From positions 620,001 through 684,000 of the forward strand of contig NZ_CP081848.1 in NCBI RefSeq assembly GCF_018982885.2: a DNA stretch of 64,000 nt. The letters run 5' to 3'. Source of the DNA: Polymorphobacter megasporae. Lineage in GTDB: Bacteria > Pseudomonadota > Alphaproteobacteria > Sphingomonadales > Sphingomonadaceae. Positions 55,225 to 63,951 of this stretch are shown piece after piece. How positions within the stretch are numbered: position 1 is the stretch's first letter; every line of letters begins with the position of its first letter. Made by a program: the position numbers and the translations under genes. The notes beneath the pieces are model-generated. The model was not told the DNA's origin, did no database searches, and saw nothing but the letters and a program-made list of their open reading frames with translations.

Positions 55225-56036
55225 CCGCGATCCTCCACGGCCGGACGATCCTCGTCACCGGCGCCGCGGGTGATATCGGCGCCGCCGCTGCGCGCCACTT
55301 CGCCGCCGAGGGAGCGCGCGTCGTCGTCACCGACCGCCGCGCCGATGAACTCGACGCGGTCGCGGCGACGATCGGCAGCGACGTCCTCGCGCACGCGTGT
55401 GACCAGACCGATCCCGACGCGGTCGCGGCGCTTTTCGCGGCGATCGCCGATTGGGGCCGCCTCGACGGCGCCTTCGTCAACGCCGGGTTTGGCCGCTACG
55501 GCGCGCTCGTCGAGATGGACTACGCCCAGTGGCGGCGGCACGTCGACGTCAACCTCAATGGCGGATTCCTGATCGCGACGGGTGCGGCGCGGGCGATGAT
55601 CGCAGGCTGCAGCGGCGGCGCGATCGTCATCAACGCCTCGACCGCGGCGAACTATGTCTGCGACTTGCTCGGTGCCTATGCCGCGTCGAAGGCGGGGCTG
55701 GCGATGCTCGCGCGATCGCTTGCGTCCGAACTTGGCGTCCACCGCATCCGGGTCAACACGGTGTTGCCGGGGGTGATCGAGACGTCGATGACGCGATCGC
55801 TGCTCGACGATGCGGCGACCCGCGCCGATGTCCTGGCGGAAACCCCAGCGGGGCGGCTCGGCGCGCCCGGTGACGTCGCCGCGCTCGCCGCGTTCCTGCT
55901 GAGCGATGCCGCCGGATATATCACCGGGGCCGAGATCCTCGTCGACGGCGGCCAGACGATCCACGGCTACCCGCGCTGGTTCCGCAGCGACTACGCCACC
56001 CCCGGATCACCGTGGGTGGCGCAGGCCAAGCCGTAG
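55221..56036 (+). CDS. Short-chain dehydrogenase/reductase
   Basis: 271 residues: TGAAGDIGAAAARHF, FVNAGFGRYG, catalytic INAST and YAASKAG, and the FabG/3-alpha-HSD-type ending GYITGAEILVDGGQT. There is an unusual C-terminal tail after the fold (HGYPRWFRSDYATPG). It is the third of three consecutive SDRs, which suggests sequential oxidations or a paralogue set. The convergent TonB receptor gene ends 12 nt downstream. Confidence 0.88.
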   Translation: MTAILHGRTILVTGAAGDIGAAAARHFAAEGARVVVTDRRADELDAVAATIGSDVLAHACDQTDPDAVAALFAAIADWGRLDGAFVNAGFGRYGALVEMDYAQWRRHVDVNLNGGFLIATGAARAMIAGCSGGAIVINASTAANYVCDLLGAYAASKAGLAMLARSLASELGVHRIRVNTVLPGVIETSMTRSLLDDAATRADVLAETPAGRLGAPGDVAALAAFLLSDAAGYITGAEILVDGGQTIHGYPRWFRSDYATPGSPWVAQAKP

Positions 56037-56048
56037 CGCGCTGCCCCC

Positions 56049-58379
56049 CTAGAAGCCTGCGCTCAGCTCGATTCCGTAGGTCCGCGGCGGGGCGTAGGTC
56101 GAGACCTGGTCACCGAAGAACGCGATGATGTTCGTCCGATACAGCTTGTCGGCGATGTTCCGGCCATAGACCGAGACCGTCCAGTCGCGATGGGGCAGCT
56201 TGAGCGACACCCGCGCATCGATCAGGCCGTACGGATTTTCCCAGTTAAAATTGTCGGGAGCCCAGTACATCTTGCCCTGATAGCGGTACGTCACCCGCCC
56301 CGACAGCGCCCGGTCCCAGCTGCCGAGCGAGGTCGTCGCCTCGACGCCGAGCGAAGCCTGCCACGTCGGCGTCCGCTGGAGGAAGTGCCCGGTGTTGTTG
56401 ACGCCGTTGGTGTCGACGAACTGGTCGTAGCGCGAGTCGAGCACGTCGCCGGTGCCGAAGATGCGGAACCACGACACCGGCGCAACCTGGATTTCACCTT
56501 CGATGCCCTTGATCGTCGCCGACGATGCATTGTTTATGATGTTGCACAGGCACGCTGCGCTGGTCTGCTGGACCTGCAGGTTCTTGTACTTTTCATAGAA
56601 GAACGCGGCGTTGACGCGGACGCGATGCTGCCAGAATTCGGTCTTGAACCCGGCCTCGTAGTTGGTCACCGTCTCGGGGTCGTACGGCGTCCGCGCGGCG
56701 AAGGCATTCGGCGCGTCGTTCTGGAAGCCACCGCCCTTGAAGCCGGTCGAGATCGTCGCATACGCGAGGATGCCGTCGGCCGGGGTCCACGTCAGCGTCG
56801 CCTGCGGCGTCGTCCGCTGCCAATGCTTGCCGTACGGCGTGGTGAAGCCCGGGTTTGCGGTCAGCGGGGTCAGCGGCGTCGGGTCGGTCGGCACGAAGCG
56901 GTCGCCGGTCGCGATGACGGTACCGGTCTGGGTACCGTCCTTCTTGTCGTACGTGTAGCGAACCCCCGCCTCGAGCTTGAGCCGCGGCGTGATCTTGAAC
57001 CCGACCTGCGCGAAACCGGCGATGTCCTGGTTGAGCGCGGCGTCGTCCCAATGCGATTCACCCGACAGCGAGGCGAGCGCGAACGGCGGGCGTCCACCCG
57101 GCTGGAACGGCGTCTCGCCCCAGAAGCGCGCGAAGACGTGAACCTTGTTGTGGAGGTAATAGGCCCCGACGATCCAGTCGAAGCGGCTATCGGCATAGTT
57201 CGACGTCAGGCGGAATTCCTGCGAAAACTGATGGTCGTCCTCGATGAAGTTGACCGGTTCGGCGAACAGCAACGTGGTGATGACGTTGTACGGATTCGTC
57301 GGCCCGAGGCCGGTCTGATCGTAGAGCGTATACGCGCGGCCATCGCGAAAGCCGCTGATGCTCGTCAGGCGGATGTCTTCGGCGACATCCTTTTCGAGGC
57401 GGAGGATATAGCTCGCATTCTTGTGCCGGACATATTGCGGGCTCGGCGAGGCATCGCCGGCGAAGGTCGGCCAGTCGGGCAGGCTCTGGCGGACCGATAG
57501 TCCGCCCGGGCGCAGCGCGGCGATCAGCGCACGCCCGGTCGACCACGGCCGGACACCCGTCAGGACCGGGTCGGGGACGCCGACGCGGTTGATGCCGTCG
57601 CTGGTGTCTTTCGAATAGTCGACGATGAGCGACGCGGTGAAGTCGGAGTCCTTCGGCTTATACAACAGCTGACCGCGGAACTGGACCGAATCGAGGTTTT
57701 CGAGGTCGACATTATGGATGACGTCGCGGGCATAGCCCGAATGGTTGATCGTCTGAAACGAGAAGCGCGCGGCGAGCGCGTCGGTGATCGCGCCGGTTGC
57801 ATAACCGCTGGTCTGCTTCAAATCGTAATTGCCGTAGGTCAGCGAAATCCGCGCCGATGTATCGAACGATGCAGGCGCCGACAGAATATTGATCGCGCCG
57901 CCGGCGACATTCTTGCCGAGCAGCACGCCCTGCGGCCCGCGCAAGACTTCGATCCGCGCGAGGTCATAGAACGACGTGTTGAGGTTGCCCGAACGGCTGA
58001 CATAGACATCGTCGACGAAGGTTGAAACCGATTGATCGGCAGTCGGCGAGCTCAGGCGCGTATTGACGACACCGCGAATATTGATTTCGTTCGACTGCGG
58101 TGAATTCGATGTAAATGAAATGCCTGTAATGCTACTGGCAAGATCGGCCAGTGACAAGATTTTTTGCTTGTCGATATTTGCGCCTGAAAGCGCGGTAATC
58201 GACAATGCAGCCTTCTGGACATTCTCTTCGCGCTTTTGTGCGGTCACAACGATCGTTTCGAGCGCTTCACTTTCGGGTACGACGGCTGGACCTGCGGTCG
58301 CTACCTGCGCGGCCAACGGTGACGAGGCAAGCGCCGCTGCACCGATAGCGAGCATCGAGACCGTATAAAGTAACCGCAT
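56049..58379 (-). CDS. TonB-dependent receptor
   Basis: 776 residues: a signal peptide (LYTVSMLAIGAAALASSPLA), a TonB box (ETIVVTAQK), a plug domain with RLEVLRGPQG-like ARIEVLRGPQGVLLGKN, and a C-terminal barrel ending in the aromatic-terminated YGIELSAGF. This is the sphingomonad receptor type often found in aromatic and terpenoid catabolic clusters. GGGGAG precedes the ATG at 58379. It is probably the outer-membrane importer for the island's substrate. Confidence 0.92.
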   Translation of the reverse strand: MRLLYTVSMLAIGAAALASSPLAAQVATAGPAVVPESEALETIVVTAQKREENVQKAALSITALSGANIDKQKILSLADLASSITGISFTSNSPQSNEINIRGVVNTRLSSPTADQSVSTFVDDVYVSRSGNLNTSFYDLARIEVLRGPQGVLLGKNVAGGAINILSAPASFDTSARISLTYGNYDLKQTSGYATGAITDALAARFSFQTINHSGYARDVIHNVDLENLDSVQFRGQLLYKPKDSDFTASLIVDYSKDTSDGINRVGVPDPVLTGVRPWSTGRALIAALRPGGLSVRQSLPDWPTFAGDASPSPQYVRHKNASYILRLEKDVAEDIRLTSISGFRDGRAYTLYDQTGLGPTNPYNVITTLLFAEPVNFIEDDHQFSQEFRLTSNYADSRFDWIVGAYYLHNKVHVFARFWGETPFQPGGRPPFALASLSGESHWDDAALNQDIAGFAQVGFKITPRLKLEAGVRYTYDKKDGTQTGTVIATGDRFVPTDPTPLTPLTANPGFTTPYGKHWQRTTPQATLTWTPADGILAYATISTGFKGGGFQNDAPNAFAARTPYDPETVTNYEAGFKTEFWQHRVRVNAAFFYEKYKNLQVQQTSAACLCNIINNASSATIKGIEGEIQVAPVSWFRIFGTGDVLDSRYDQFVDTNGVNNTGHFLQRTPTWQASLGVEATTSLGSWDRALSGRVTYRYQGKMYWAPDNFNWENPYGLIDARVSLKLPHRDWTVSVYGRNIADKLYRTNIIAFFGDQVSTYAPPRTYGIELSAGF

Positions 58380-58648
58380 TTGCTTCTCCCCCCGCGTCGA
58401 ACCTGGCGAAGCGCTAATCGCGCTCCTTGTCATCAGTCTACCGACACACCTTAAGCGAAGACGGGTGGGTATGTCAATGCAAGCTAAAGGCGAAACCGTA
58501 CAAACGCCACTGCCGGTCGGGGCAGGATCAAGCGGTCGCAATTTGGGCCGGGCACTCGCCGCCTGCGCTGGAAGGCGGCACTGTAAAACACAGCAATCGC
58601 GCGGCCGCGGGTTTGGCGGCGGCGATGCCATCGCCTATATCGGCTGGC
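58380..58648. other. Intergenic region, receptor / IscU-like gene
   Basis: 269 nt. GTCTACCGACACACCTTAAG lies at about 58436, similar to motifs at 40832, 48763 and 53558. No gene is seen. The receptor promoter should be here on the minus strand. Confidence 0.4.
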
Positions 58649-59098
58649 ATGAGCGAGACCCTGTACAACACGCAAATTCTGCGCCTCGCCGCATCGATCC
58701 CGCATGCCGTGCGCCTCGACGCACCGCAGGCGAGCGTCGTCCGGGTGTCGCCGATCTGCGGCAGCCGGGTGACCGTCGACCTCGACCTCGACGATGCCGG
58801 CCGCGTCGTGCGCTTCGGGCAGGAGGTCCGGGCGTGCGCGCTGGGGCAGGCCTCGGCGTCGCTGCTCGGGACGCACATCACCGGGCGAACCCGCGCCGAG
58901 ATCGCCACCGCGCGCGATGCGCTCGCTGCATATCTCAAAGGTGACGCGGAGGCGCCGGGCGAATGGCCCGGTCTCGAGCTGTTCGCCCCGGCGCGGCCGC
59001 ACAAGGCGCGTCACGGATCGATCCTGCTGGCCTTTCAGGCGGCGGCACAGGCGGCGGATCAGGCCGCAGTCGGCACCATCGCGCTGACCCCCGCGTGA
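58649..59098 (+). CDS. IscU/NifU-N-like iron-sulfur scaffold family protein
   Basis: 149 residues with the scaffold fold: ICGSRVTVDLDLD carries the first Cys, ACALGQASASLLG the second. The third conserved Cys (HC in classical IscU) is replaced by HGS in ARHGSILLAF. The protein is therefore a divergent paralogue; cluster assembly ability is uncertain. Its TGA shares one base with the ATG of the antiporter gene. An in-frame ATG at 58625 is an alternative start. Confidence 0.75.
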   Translation: MSETLYNTQILRLAASIPHAVRLDAPQASVVRVSPICGSRVTVDLDLDDAGRVVRFGQEVRACALGQASASLLGTHITGRTRAEIATARDALAAYLKGDAEAPGEWPGLELFAPARPHKARHGSILLAFQAAAQAADQAAVGTIALTPA

Positions 59099-60885
59099 TG
59101 CACGATACGTCCGCGCTCCGCGACGCGGTCGTCTATCTCGCTGCGGTCGTCATCCTCGTGCCGCTGTTCGCCAAGCTCAAGCTCGGCGCGGTCCTCGGTT
59201 ATCTCGCCGCCGGCATCCTGATCGGCCCCGGACTCCTCGGCCTCGTCACCGACACCAATGGTATCGGCCAGATCGCTGAATACGGCATCGTCCTGCTGCT
59301 GTTCGTCATCGGCCTCGAACTCAAGCCGTCGCGGCTGTGGGCGTTACGGCGCGACATCTTCGGACTTGGTTTCCTGCAGGTGACGCTGTGCGGGCTGGCG
59401 CTGACCGGCGTCCTGCTCGGGGTCACCGGCCTGTCGTGGCAGGCGGCGCTCGTCGTCGGGCTGCCGCTCGGTCTGTCGTCGACCGCGCTCGTCATGCAGC
59501 TCCTCGCCGAACGCCAGCTGACCGACACCCCGTTCGGCGAGCGCATCTTCGCCATCCTGCTGTTCCAGGACATCGCCATCGTCCCGCTCCTGACCGTCGT
59601 CGGCGCGCTGTCGCGGCTGCCTGACCCGACCGCTCGGCCCGGCTGGCAGACAGCCGCGCTGACCGTCGCCGCGCTCGCCGGGCTGGTGCTCGCCGGGCGC
59701 TATTTGATGAACCCGCTGTTCAAGCTGATCGGGCGGCTCGGCGCGCGCGAGGCATTCGCCGCCGCCGCTTTGTTCACCGTCCTCGGCGCGGCGCTGCTGA
59801 TGCAAAGCCTTGGCCTGTCGATGGCGCTCGGCGCGTTCGTCGCCGGGGTGATGCTCAGCGAATCGCCGTACCGCCACGCGCTCGAGGCCGACATCGAGCC
59901 GTTCCGCGGGCTGCTCCTCGGGCTGTTCTTCGTCTCGGTCGGGATGACGCTCGACCTGACGGTGCTGCGCGACAATCCGGTCATGGTCGTGCTCCTCGTC
60001 GCGGCGCTGATGGCGACCAAGACCGTCGTCATCGGCGGGCTCGCGCGGCTGTTCGGCACCGGCTGGATCCGTGCGCTGCAGATGGGCCTGCTGCTCGCGC
60101 AGGGCGGCGAGTTCGGCTTCGTCCTCTTTGCGCAGGCGCAGCGCGGGCTGCTGATCGATGCCTCGGCGGCGAACCTGTTCGGCGCGGTGGTGACGGTGTC
60201 GATGGTGCTGACCCCGTTCGCCGCGAAGTTCGCCGCGGTGTTCAACCGCGCCGCGCCGAAGCGTACCGATCTCGACGGCCCCGACAAGGTCGTCCACCGC
60301 GACGCCGACGCGCGGGTCATGCTCGTCGGCGCGGGGCGGTTCGGGCAGGGCGTCGCCCAGATGCTGCTCGCGCGCGGCGTCGAGGTCATCGCGATCGACC
60401 TCGACCCCGAATTGATCGACGTCAGCAACCTGTTCGGTAATCGCGTCTATTTCGGCGACGGTCGGCGGGTCGACGTCCTTCGCGCCGCGGGGGCAGAGGG
60501 AGCGCAACTGCTCGTGTTGGCGAATGACGGCGCGTGGCCGCCCGAAGCCACGCTCGAACCGATCCGCGCGGCGTTCCCGCACTTGAAGATCCTCGCGCGC
60601 GCCTTCGACCGGATCCACCTGCTCGCGCTGACCCGGGCGAATGTCGATGCGACGGTGCGCGAGGTCTTCGATGGGTCGATCGCGCTCGGCCGCGAAGCGC
60701 TGGCGCTGCTCGACACCGATCCCGAGACGATCGTCGCGATCGAAGCCGAGTTCCGCCGCCGCGACGCCGAGCGGCTCGAGGAGCAATTGTGCAGCGGCGA
60801 TCAGATGTCCGGGCTCGACAAGCTGTTCCGCCCCGGATCGGTGTTCGTCCCCGACGCACTGGGCGAAATTCCCTTCCAAATCTGA
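59098..60885 (+). CDS. Kef-type cation/proton antiporter (CPA2) with RCK domain
   Basis: 595 residues: about 12 membrane segments (residues 10-385), with the CPA2 QDIAIVPLL and GLSSTALVMQLL motifs, then a cytosolic TrkA-N domain (VMLVGAGRFGQGVAQMLLA, GxGxxG). This is the KefB/KefC layout: potassium efflux controlled by glutathione adducts or nucleotides. A partner KefF/KefG oxidoreductase is not adjacent; the CurA-type gene downstream belongs to a different family. It is translationally coupled to the IscU-like gene. Confidence 0.92.
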   Translation: MHDTSALRDAVVYLAAVVILVPLFAKLKLGAVLGYLAAGILIGPGLLGLVTDTNGIGQIAEYGIVLLLFVIGLELKPSRLWALRRDIFGLGFLQVTLCGLALTGVLLGVTGLSWQAALVVGLPLGLSSTALVMQLLAERQLTDTPFGERIFAILLFQDIAIVPLLTVVGALSRLPDPTARPGWQTAALTVAALAGLVLAGRYLMNPLFKLIGRLGAREAFAAAALFTVLGAALLMQSLGLSMALGAFVAGVMLSESPYRHALEADIEPFRGLLLGLFFVSVGMTLDLTVLRDNPVMVVLLVAALMATKTVVIGGLARLFGTGWIRALQMGLLLAQGGEFGFVLFAQAQRGLLIDASAANLFGAVVTVSMVLTPFAAKFAAVFNRAAPKRTDLDGPDKVVHRDADARVMLVGAGRFGQGVAQMLLARGVEVIAIDLDPELIDVSNLFGNRVYFGDGRRVDVLRAAGAEGAQLLVLANDGAWPPEATLEPIRAAFPHLKILARAFDRIHLLALTRANVDATVREVFDGSIALGREALALLDTDPETIVAIEAEFRRRDAERLEEQLCSGDQMSGLDKLFRPGSVFVPDALGEIPFQI

Positions 60886-60963
60886 CGGGCGGACCGACGA
60901 CGCCTCGACAGCGCCGCCCGGTTGCCCGATACGTCAACCAAATGCACCGTGGGGAGTTCGAGC

Positions 60964-61983
60964 ATGACGACGAGCCGTGAAATTCGCTTGATGAGCCGTC
61001 CCGAGGGGATGCCTGTCGCCGATAATTTCGAGGTCGCCACCGTCGATCTCGCCGCACCGACCGCCGGGCAGATCCGCGTTCGCAACCGCTTCATGTCGGT
61101 CGATCCGTATATGCGCGGACGGATGTACGACCGCCCGAGCTATGTCCCGCCGTTCCAGATCGGCCAGCCGCTCCAGGGCCACGCGATCGGCGAAATCGTC
61201 GAGAGCCACGCCGACGGCTACGCGGTCGGCGATATGGTAACGTCGATGCTCGGCTGGCGCGAGGAATTCGTCGTCGACCCGACGGTCTTTGCCGCCATGC
61301 CGGGAATGTTCGATAAATTACCGACGTTGGCCGGGATCAGCCCCAGCGCGTTCCTCGGCGTCCTCGGTATGCCGGGGATGACAGCGTACGCCGGGCTGCT
61401 TCAGATCGGTGCGCCGAAGCCGGGTGAGACAGTGTTCGTCAGCGGGGGTGCGGGCGCGGTCGGCTCGGTCGTCGCGCAGATCGCCAAGCTCAAGGGCTGC
61501 ACGGTGATCGCCACTGCGGGCAGCGCGGAGAAGTGCGACTGGCTGCGGTCGGTCGGCGTCGACCACGCGATCAATTACAAGACCGGCAATTTGCTCGACG
61601 CCGTCCGATCGGCAGCTCCGAAGGGCATCGATGTCTATTTCGACAACGTCGGCGGCGAGCACCTCGAGGTCGCGATCGAATTGGCCAACCCGTTCGCGCG
61701 CTTCGCCGAATGCGGGATGATCGCGCAATATAATGCCACCGAAGTCGTGCCGGGGCCGCGTAACATGATCCTGGTGGTCGGCAAGCGGCTCAAGATCCAG
61801 GGCTTCATCGTCAGCGACTTTGCCAGCTTGCGCGACCAGTTCATGACCGAGATGGGCGGGTGGATCGCCGAAGGCCGGATCAAGTCCGAAGAGACGGTGA
61901 TGGAGGGCATCGACCAAGCCCCAGCGGCATTCATGGGGCTATTCACCGGGGGGAATACGGGGAAGATGGTGGTCAAGCTTTAG
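60964..61983 (+). CDS. NADP-dependent oxidoreductase (CurA / leukotriene B4 reductase type)
   Basis: 339 residues of the MDR superfamily without zinc ligands. N-terminal DPYMRGRMYDRPSYVPPFQI and the Rossmann loop FVSGGAGAVGSVVAQIAKL are diagnostic. It reduces an alpha,beta-unsaturated carbonyl with NADPH. GGGGAG precedes the ATG at 60964; an earlier in-frame ATG at 60922 adds a Ser-rich leader without family similarity. The gene follows the antiporter gene by 78 nt. Confidence 0.92.
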   Translation: MTTSREIRLMSRPEGMPVADNFEVATVDLAAPTAGQIRVRNRFMSVDPYMRGRMYDRPSYVPPFQIGQPLQGHAIGEIVESHADGYAVGDMVTSMLGWREEFVVDPTVFAAMPGMFDKLPTLAGISPSAFLGVLGMPGMTAYAGLLQIGAPKPGETVFVSGGAGAVGSVVAQIAKLKGCTVIATAGSAEKCDWLRSVGVDHAINYKTGNLLDAVRSAAPKGIDVYFDNVGGEHLEVAIELANPFARFAECGMIAQYNATEVVPGPRNMILVVGKRLKIQGFIVSDFASLRDQFMTEMGGWIAEGRIKSEETVMEGIDQAPAAFMGLFTGGNTGKMVVKL

Positions 61984-62004
61984 CGGCCATGCGCAGCGAA
62001 GCGG

Positions 62005-62416
62005 ACGCCCTTCGCGTTTGTTAGCAGCGCGCGGACTCGCGAAAGCGCCCGGCCGGCGGGGCGGCGGCCTAAAGCCGCCGAACCTGTCCGACGAAGGCGC
62101 GGGCTTTGCCCGCGCCCGCCCGCGATATCTTCTGTCCTACACCCCCGTACCGGGCGTACCGTCAAACACTCGAGTCGCCACCGGGCAACTCCGCGTTCTT
62201 TCTCATTGTTGGTCCCGTCGAGAGCGCTGGCTCCAATTATCAAACAGCCGGTGCAGCGCGAAAAACCACATGCGTTTGTGTGAACTTATTTTGAACTTAA
62301 GCTTGGAGGGCGTCGCGGCAAAGCCGCGCCGTCGGTCGGGTTCGGCGATGAAGGTTCGCCGACCCGCCGGCCGGCTTCGCGCGAGTCGCGCGATAAGCGG
62401 CAAACGCGAAGGGCGT
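62005..62416. mobile_element. ~410-bp inverted-repeat element (MITE-like), containing dispersed motif copy C
   Basis: The left arm (62005-62109) and the right arm (62317-62416) are long imperfect inverted repeats, each about 100 nt: CGCCCTTCGCGTTTG at 62006 pairs with its complement ending at 62415, and GGGCTTTGCC at 62101 with GGCAAAGCC at 62318. The ~207-nt centre includes the dispersed motif at 62132-62209. No open frame of interest lies inside. The arm recurs at 21975-22080. It fills almost all of the 457-nt gap before the AMP nucleosidase gene. Confidence 0.7.
62132..62209 (+). repeat. Dispersed ~80-nt motif, copy C
   Basis: GTCCTACACCC at 62134, CGAGTCGCCACCGGG at 62171 (37 nt later) and TTTCTCATTGT at 62199. 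Fifteen bases around CGAGTCGCCACCGGG are identical to copy A, and 22 bases ending in TTGG are identical to copy B. Confidence 0.7.
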
Positions 62417-62440
62417 TTTCCGCTTATCGCTTGCCGCGCT

Positions 62441-63889
62441 TCAGCGGAAAGGCGGCTCGTCGAACGCTCTTAGCTTCCGCGAGTGCAACCGGTCCCCCGC
62501 CGCGCGCAGCCGGTCGATCGCCGCGATCCCGATCTGCAGGTGTTCGGAAATCGCGCCCTCGTAGAAGCGGTTCGCCTGTCCCGGCAGCTTGATCTCGCCG
62601 TGGAGCGGTTTGTCCGACACGCACAGCAGCGTCCCGTACGGCACGCGGAAGCGATAGCCCTGCGCCGCGATCGTCGCCGATTCCATGTCGACAGCGACCG
62701 CGCGCGACTGGTTGAAGCGCAGCGCGGTGCGGCTGAAGCGCAGTTCCCAGTTACGGTCGTCGGTCGTCACGACCGTTCCGGTCCGCAGCCGCGGCTTGAC
62801 CGCCTCCCCATGCAAGCCAGTGATCGCCTCGGTCGCCTGCTGAAGCGCCTGCTGGACCTCGGCGATCGGCGGGATGGGAATTTCGGGAGGCAAAACGTCG
62901 TCGAGGACATGGTCGTCGCGAAGATAGGCGTGCGCCAGCACATAGTCGCCGATCGCCTGGCTTGGGCGCAACCCGCCGCAATGCCCGATCATCAGCCACG
63001 CCTCGGGACGCAGCACCGCGAGATGGTCGGTGATCGTCTTGGCATTCGCCGGGCCGACGCCGATGTTGACGAGGGTGATGCCTGCGCGTCCGGGAGCGGT
63101 CAGGTGATATGCCGGCATCTGGTGGCGCCGCCACGCGCCGTCGGCTATCGCCCGCGCCGGGTCGGGATCATCCCGGCCGATGACGGTCCCGCCGCTGCAC
63201 GACAGGCTGGTGTAAATCGTGTCGCCCTGCAACTGGCGGCACGCCCATTGGACGAACTCGTCGACATAGCGGTGGTAGTTGGTCAGCAGGACATATTGCT
63301 GGACGTCGGCAGCGGGCGTGCCGGTGTAGTGCTTGAGCCGGGCGAGGCTGAAGTCGGTGCGCGGCGCGTCGAACAAGGCGAGCGGACGCGTCGCGTTGAG
63401 CGACAGGTCCCACAGCCCGTCGGGCAGTTCGTCGCCGATATGCGTCAGCTCGGTCGTCGGGAAGAAGCGCGCGAGGTCGGCGGCGGCGACGGTGTCGAGC
63501 CGCAGGTCGTCGGCGCCGTCGAGAACGTACGGGTAGGGAATCTCGACCCCCGAGCGCGCCACCTCGATCTCGACTCCGAAGTCGGCGGTGAGCAGATCCA
63601 GCTGTTCGACGAGATAGTCGCGATACAGCTCGGGGTGGGTCACCGTCGTCGCATAATCGCCGGGCACGGTGACGCGGGCATAAGCGCGGATCAGCCGAGG
63701 CGCGCCGCCGCCATGGTAGCGCAGCCGCAGTTCGGGGTAGGCGAACGCCCCCGCCGCGCGCGCCGCCGGATTAGGCGGAGTGCCGTCACGGAGGTATGCC
63801 CCGAGTGCGGCGCGGAGCGCGGCGACCGAGGTCGCGTGGATGGCGGTGAGGGCGTCGACGATCTGGGAGGAAGTCATCGCCTGCGGCAT
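62441..63889 (-). CDS. amn: AMP nucleosidase
   Basis: 482 residues: an N-terminal regulatory domain (YPELRLRYHGGGA and later) and a C-terminal nucleoside phosphorylase-like domain with NIGVGPANAKTITDHLAVLR, MIGHCGGLRPSQ and the substrate Glu in VAVDMESATIAAQG. It hydrolyses AMP to adenine and ribose 5-phosphate, controlling AMP pools. The start could also be the second ATG at 63877. Its 3' end lies 25 nt from the inverted-repeat element. Confidence 0.95.
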   Translation of the reverse strand: MPQAMTSSQIVDALTAIHATSVAALRAALGAYLRDGTPPNPAARAAGAFAYPELRLRYHGGGAPRLIRAYARVTVPGDYATTVTHPELYRDYLVEQLDLLTADFGVEIEVARSGVEIPYPYVLDGADDLRLDTVAAADLARFFPTTELTHIGDELPDGLWDLSLNATRPLALFDAPRTDFSLARLKHYTGTPAADVQQYVLLTNYHRYVDEFVQWACRQLQGDTIYTSLSCSGGTVIGRDDPDPARAIADGAWRRHQMPAYHLTAPGRAGITLVNIGVGPANAKTITDHLAVLRPEAWLMIGHCGGLRPSQAIGDYVLAHAYLRDDHVLDDVLPPEIPIPPIAEVQQALQQATEAITGLHGEAVKPRLRTGTVVTTDDRNWELRFSRTALRFNQSRAVAVDMESATIAAQGYRFRVPYGTLLCVSDKPLHGEIKLPGQANRFYEGAISEHLQIGIAAIDRLRAAGDRLHSRKLRAFDEPPFR

Positions 63890-63951
63890 GCCCGATAATT
63901 GGCGGCCGGTCGACCGTCTGCTAGGGCAGCGCTCCCGACGGAGCCTTTTGC

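Noticed and set aside
40866-58379. Biosynthetic polyketide or terpenoid cluster
   Set aside because: No synthase, carrier protein or terpene cyclase is present; ligases, thiolases and SDRs fit degradation better.
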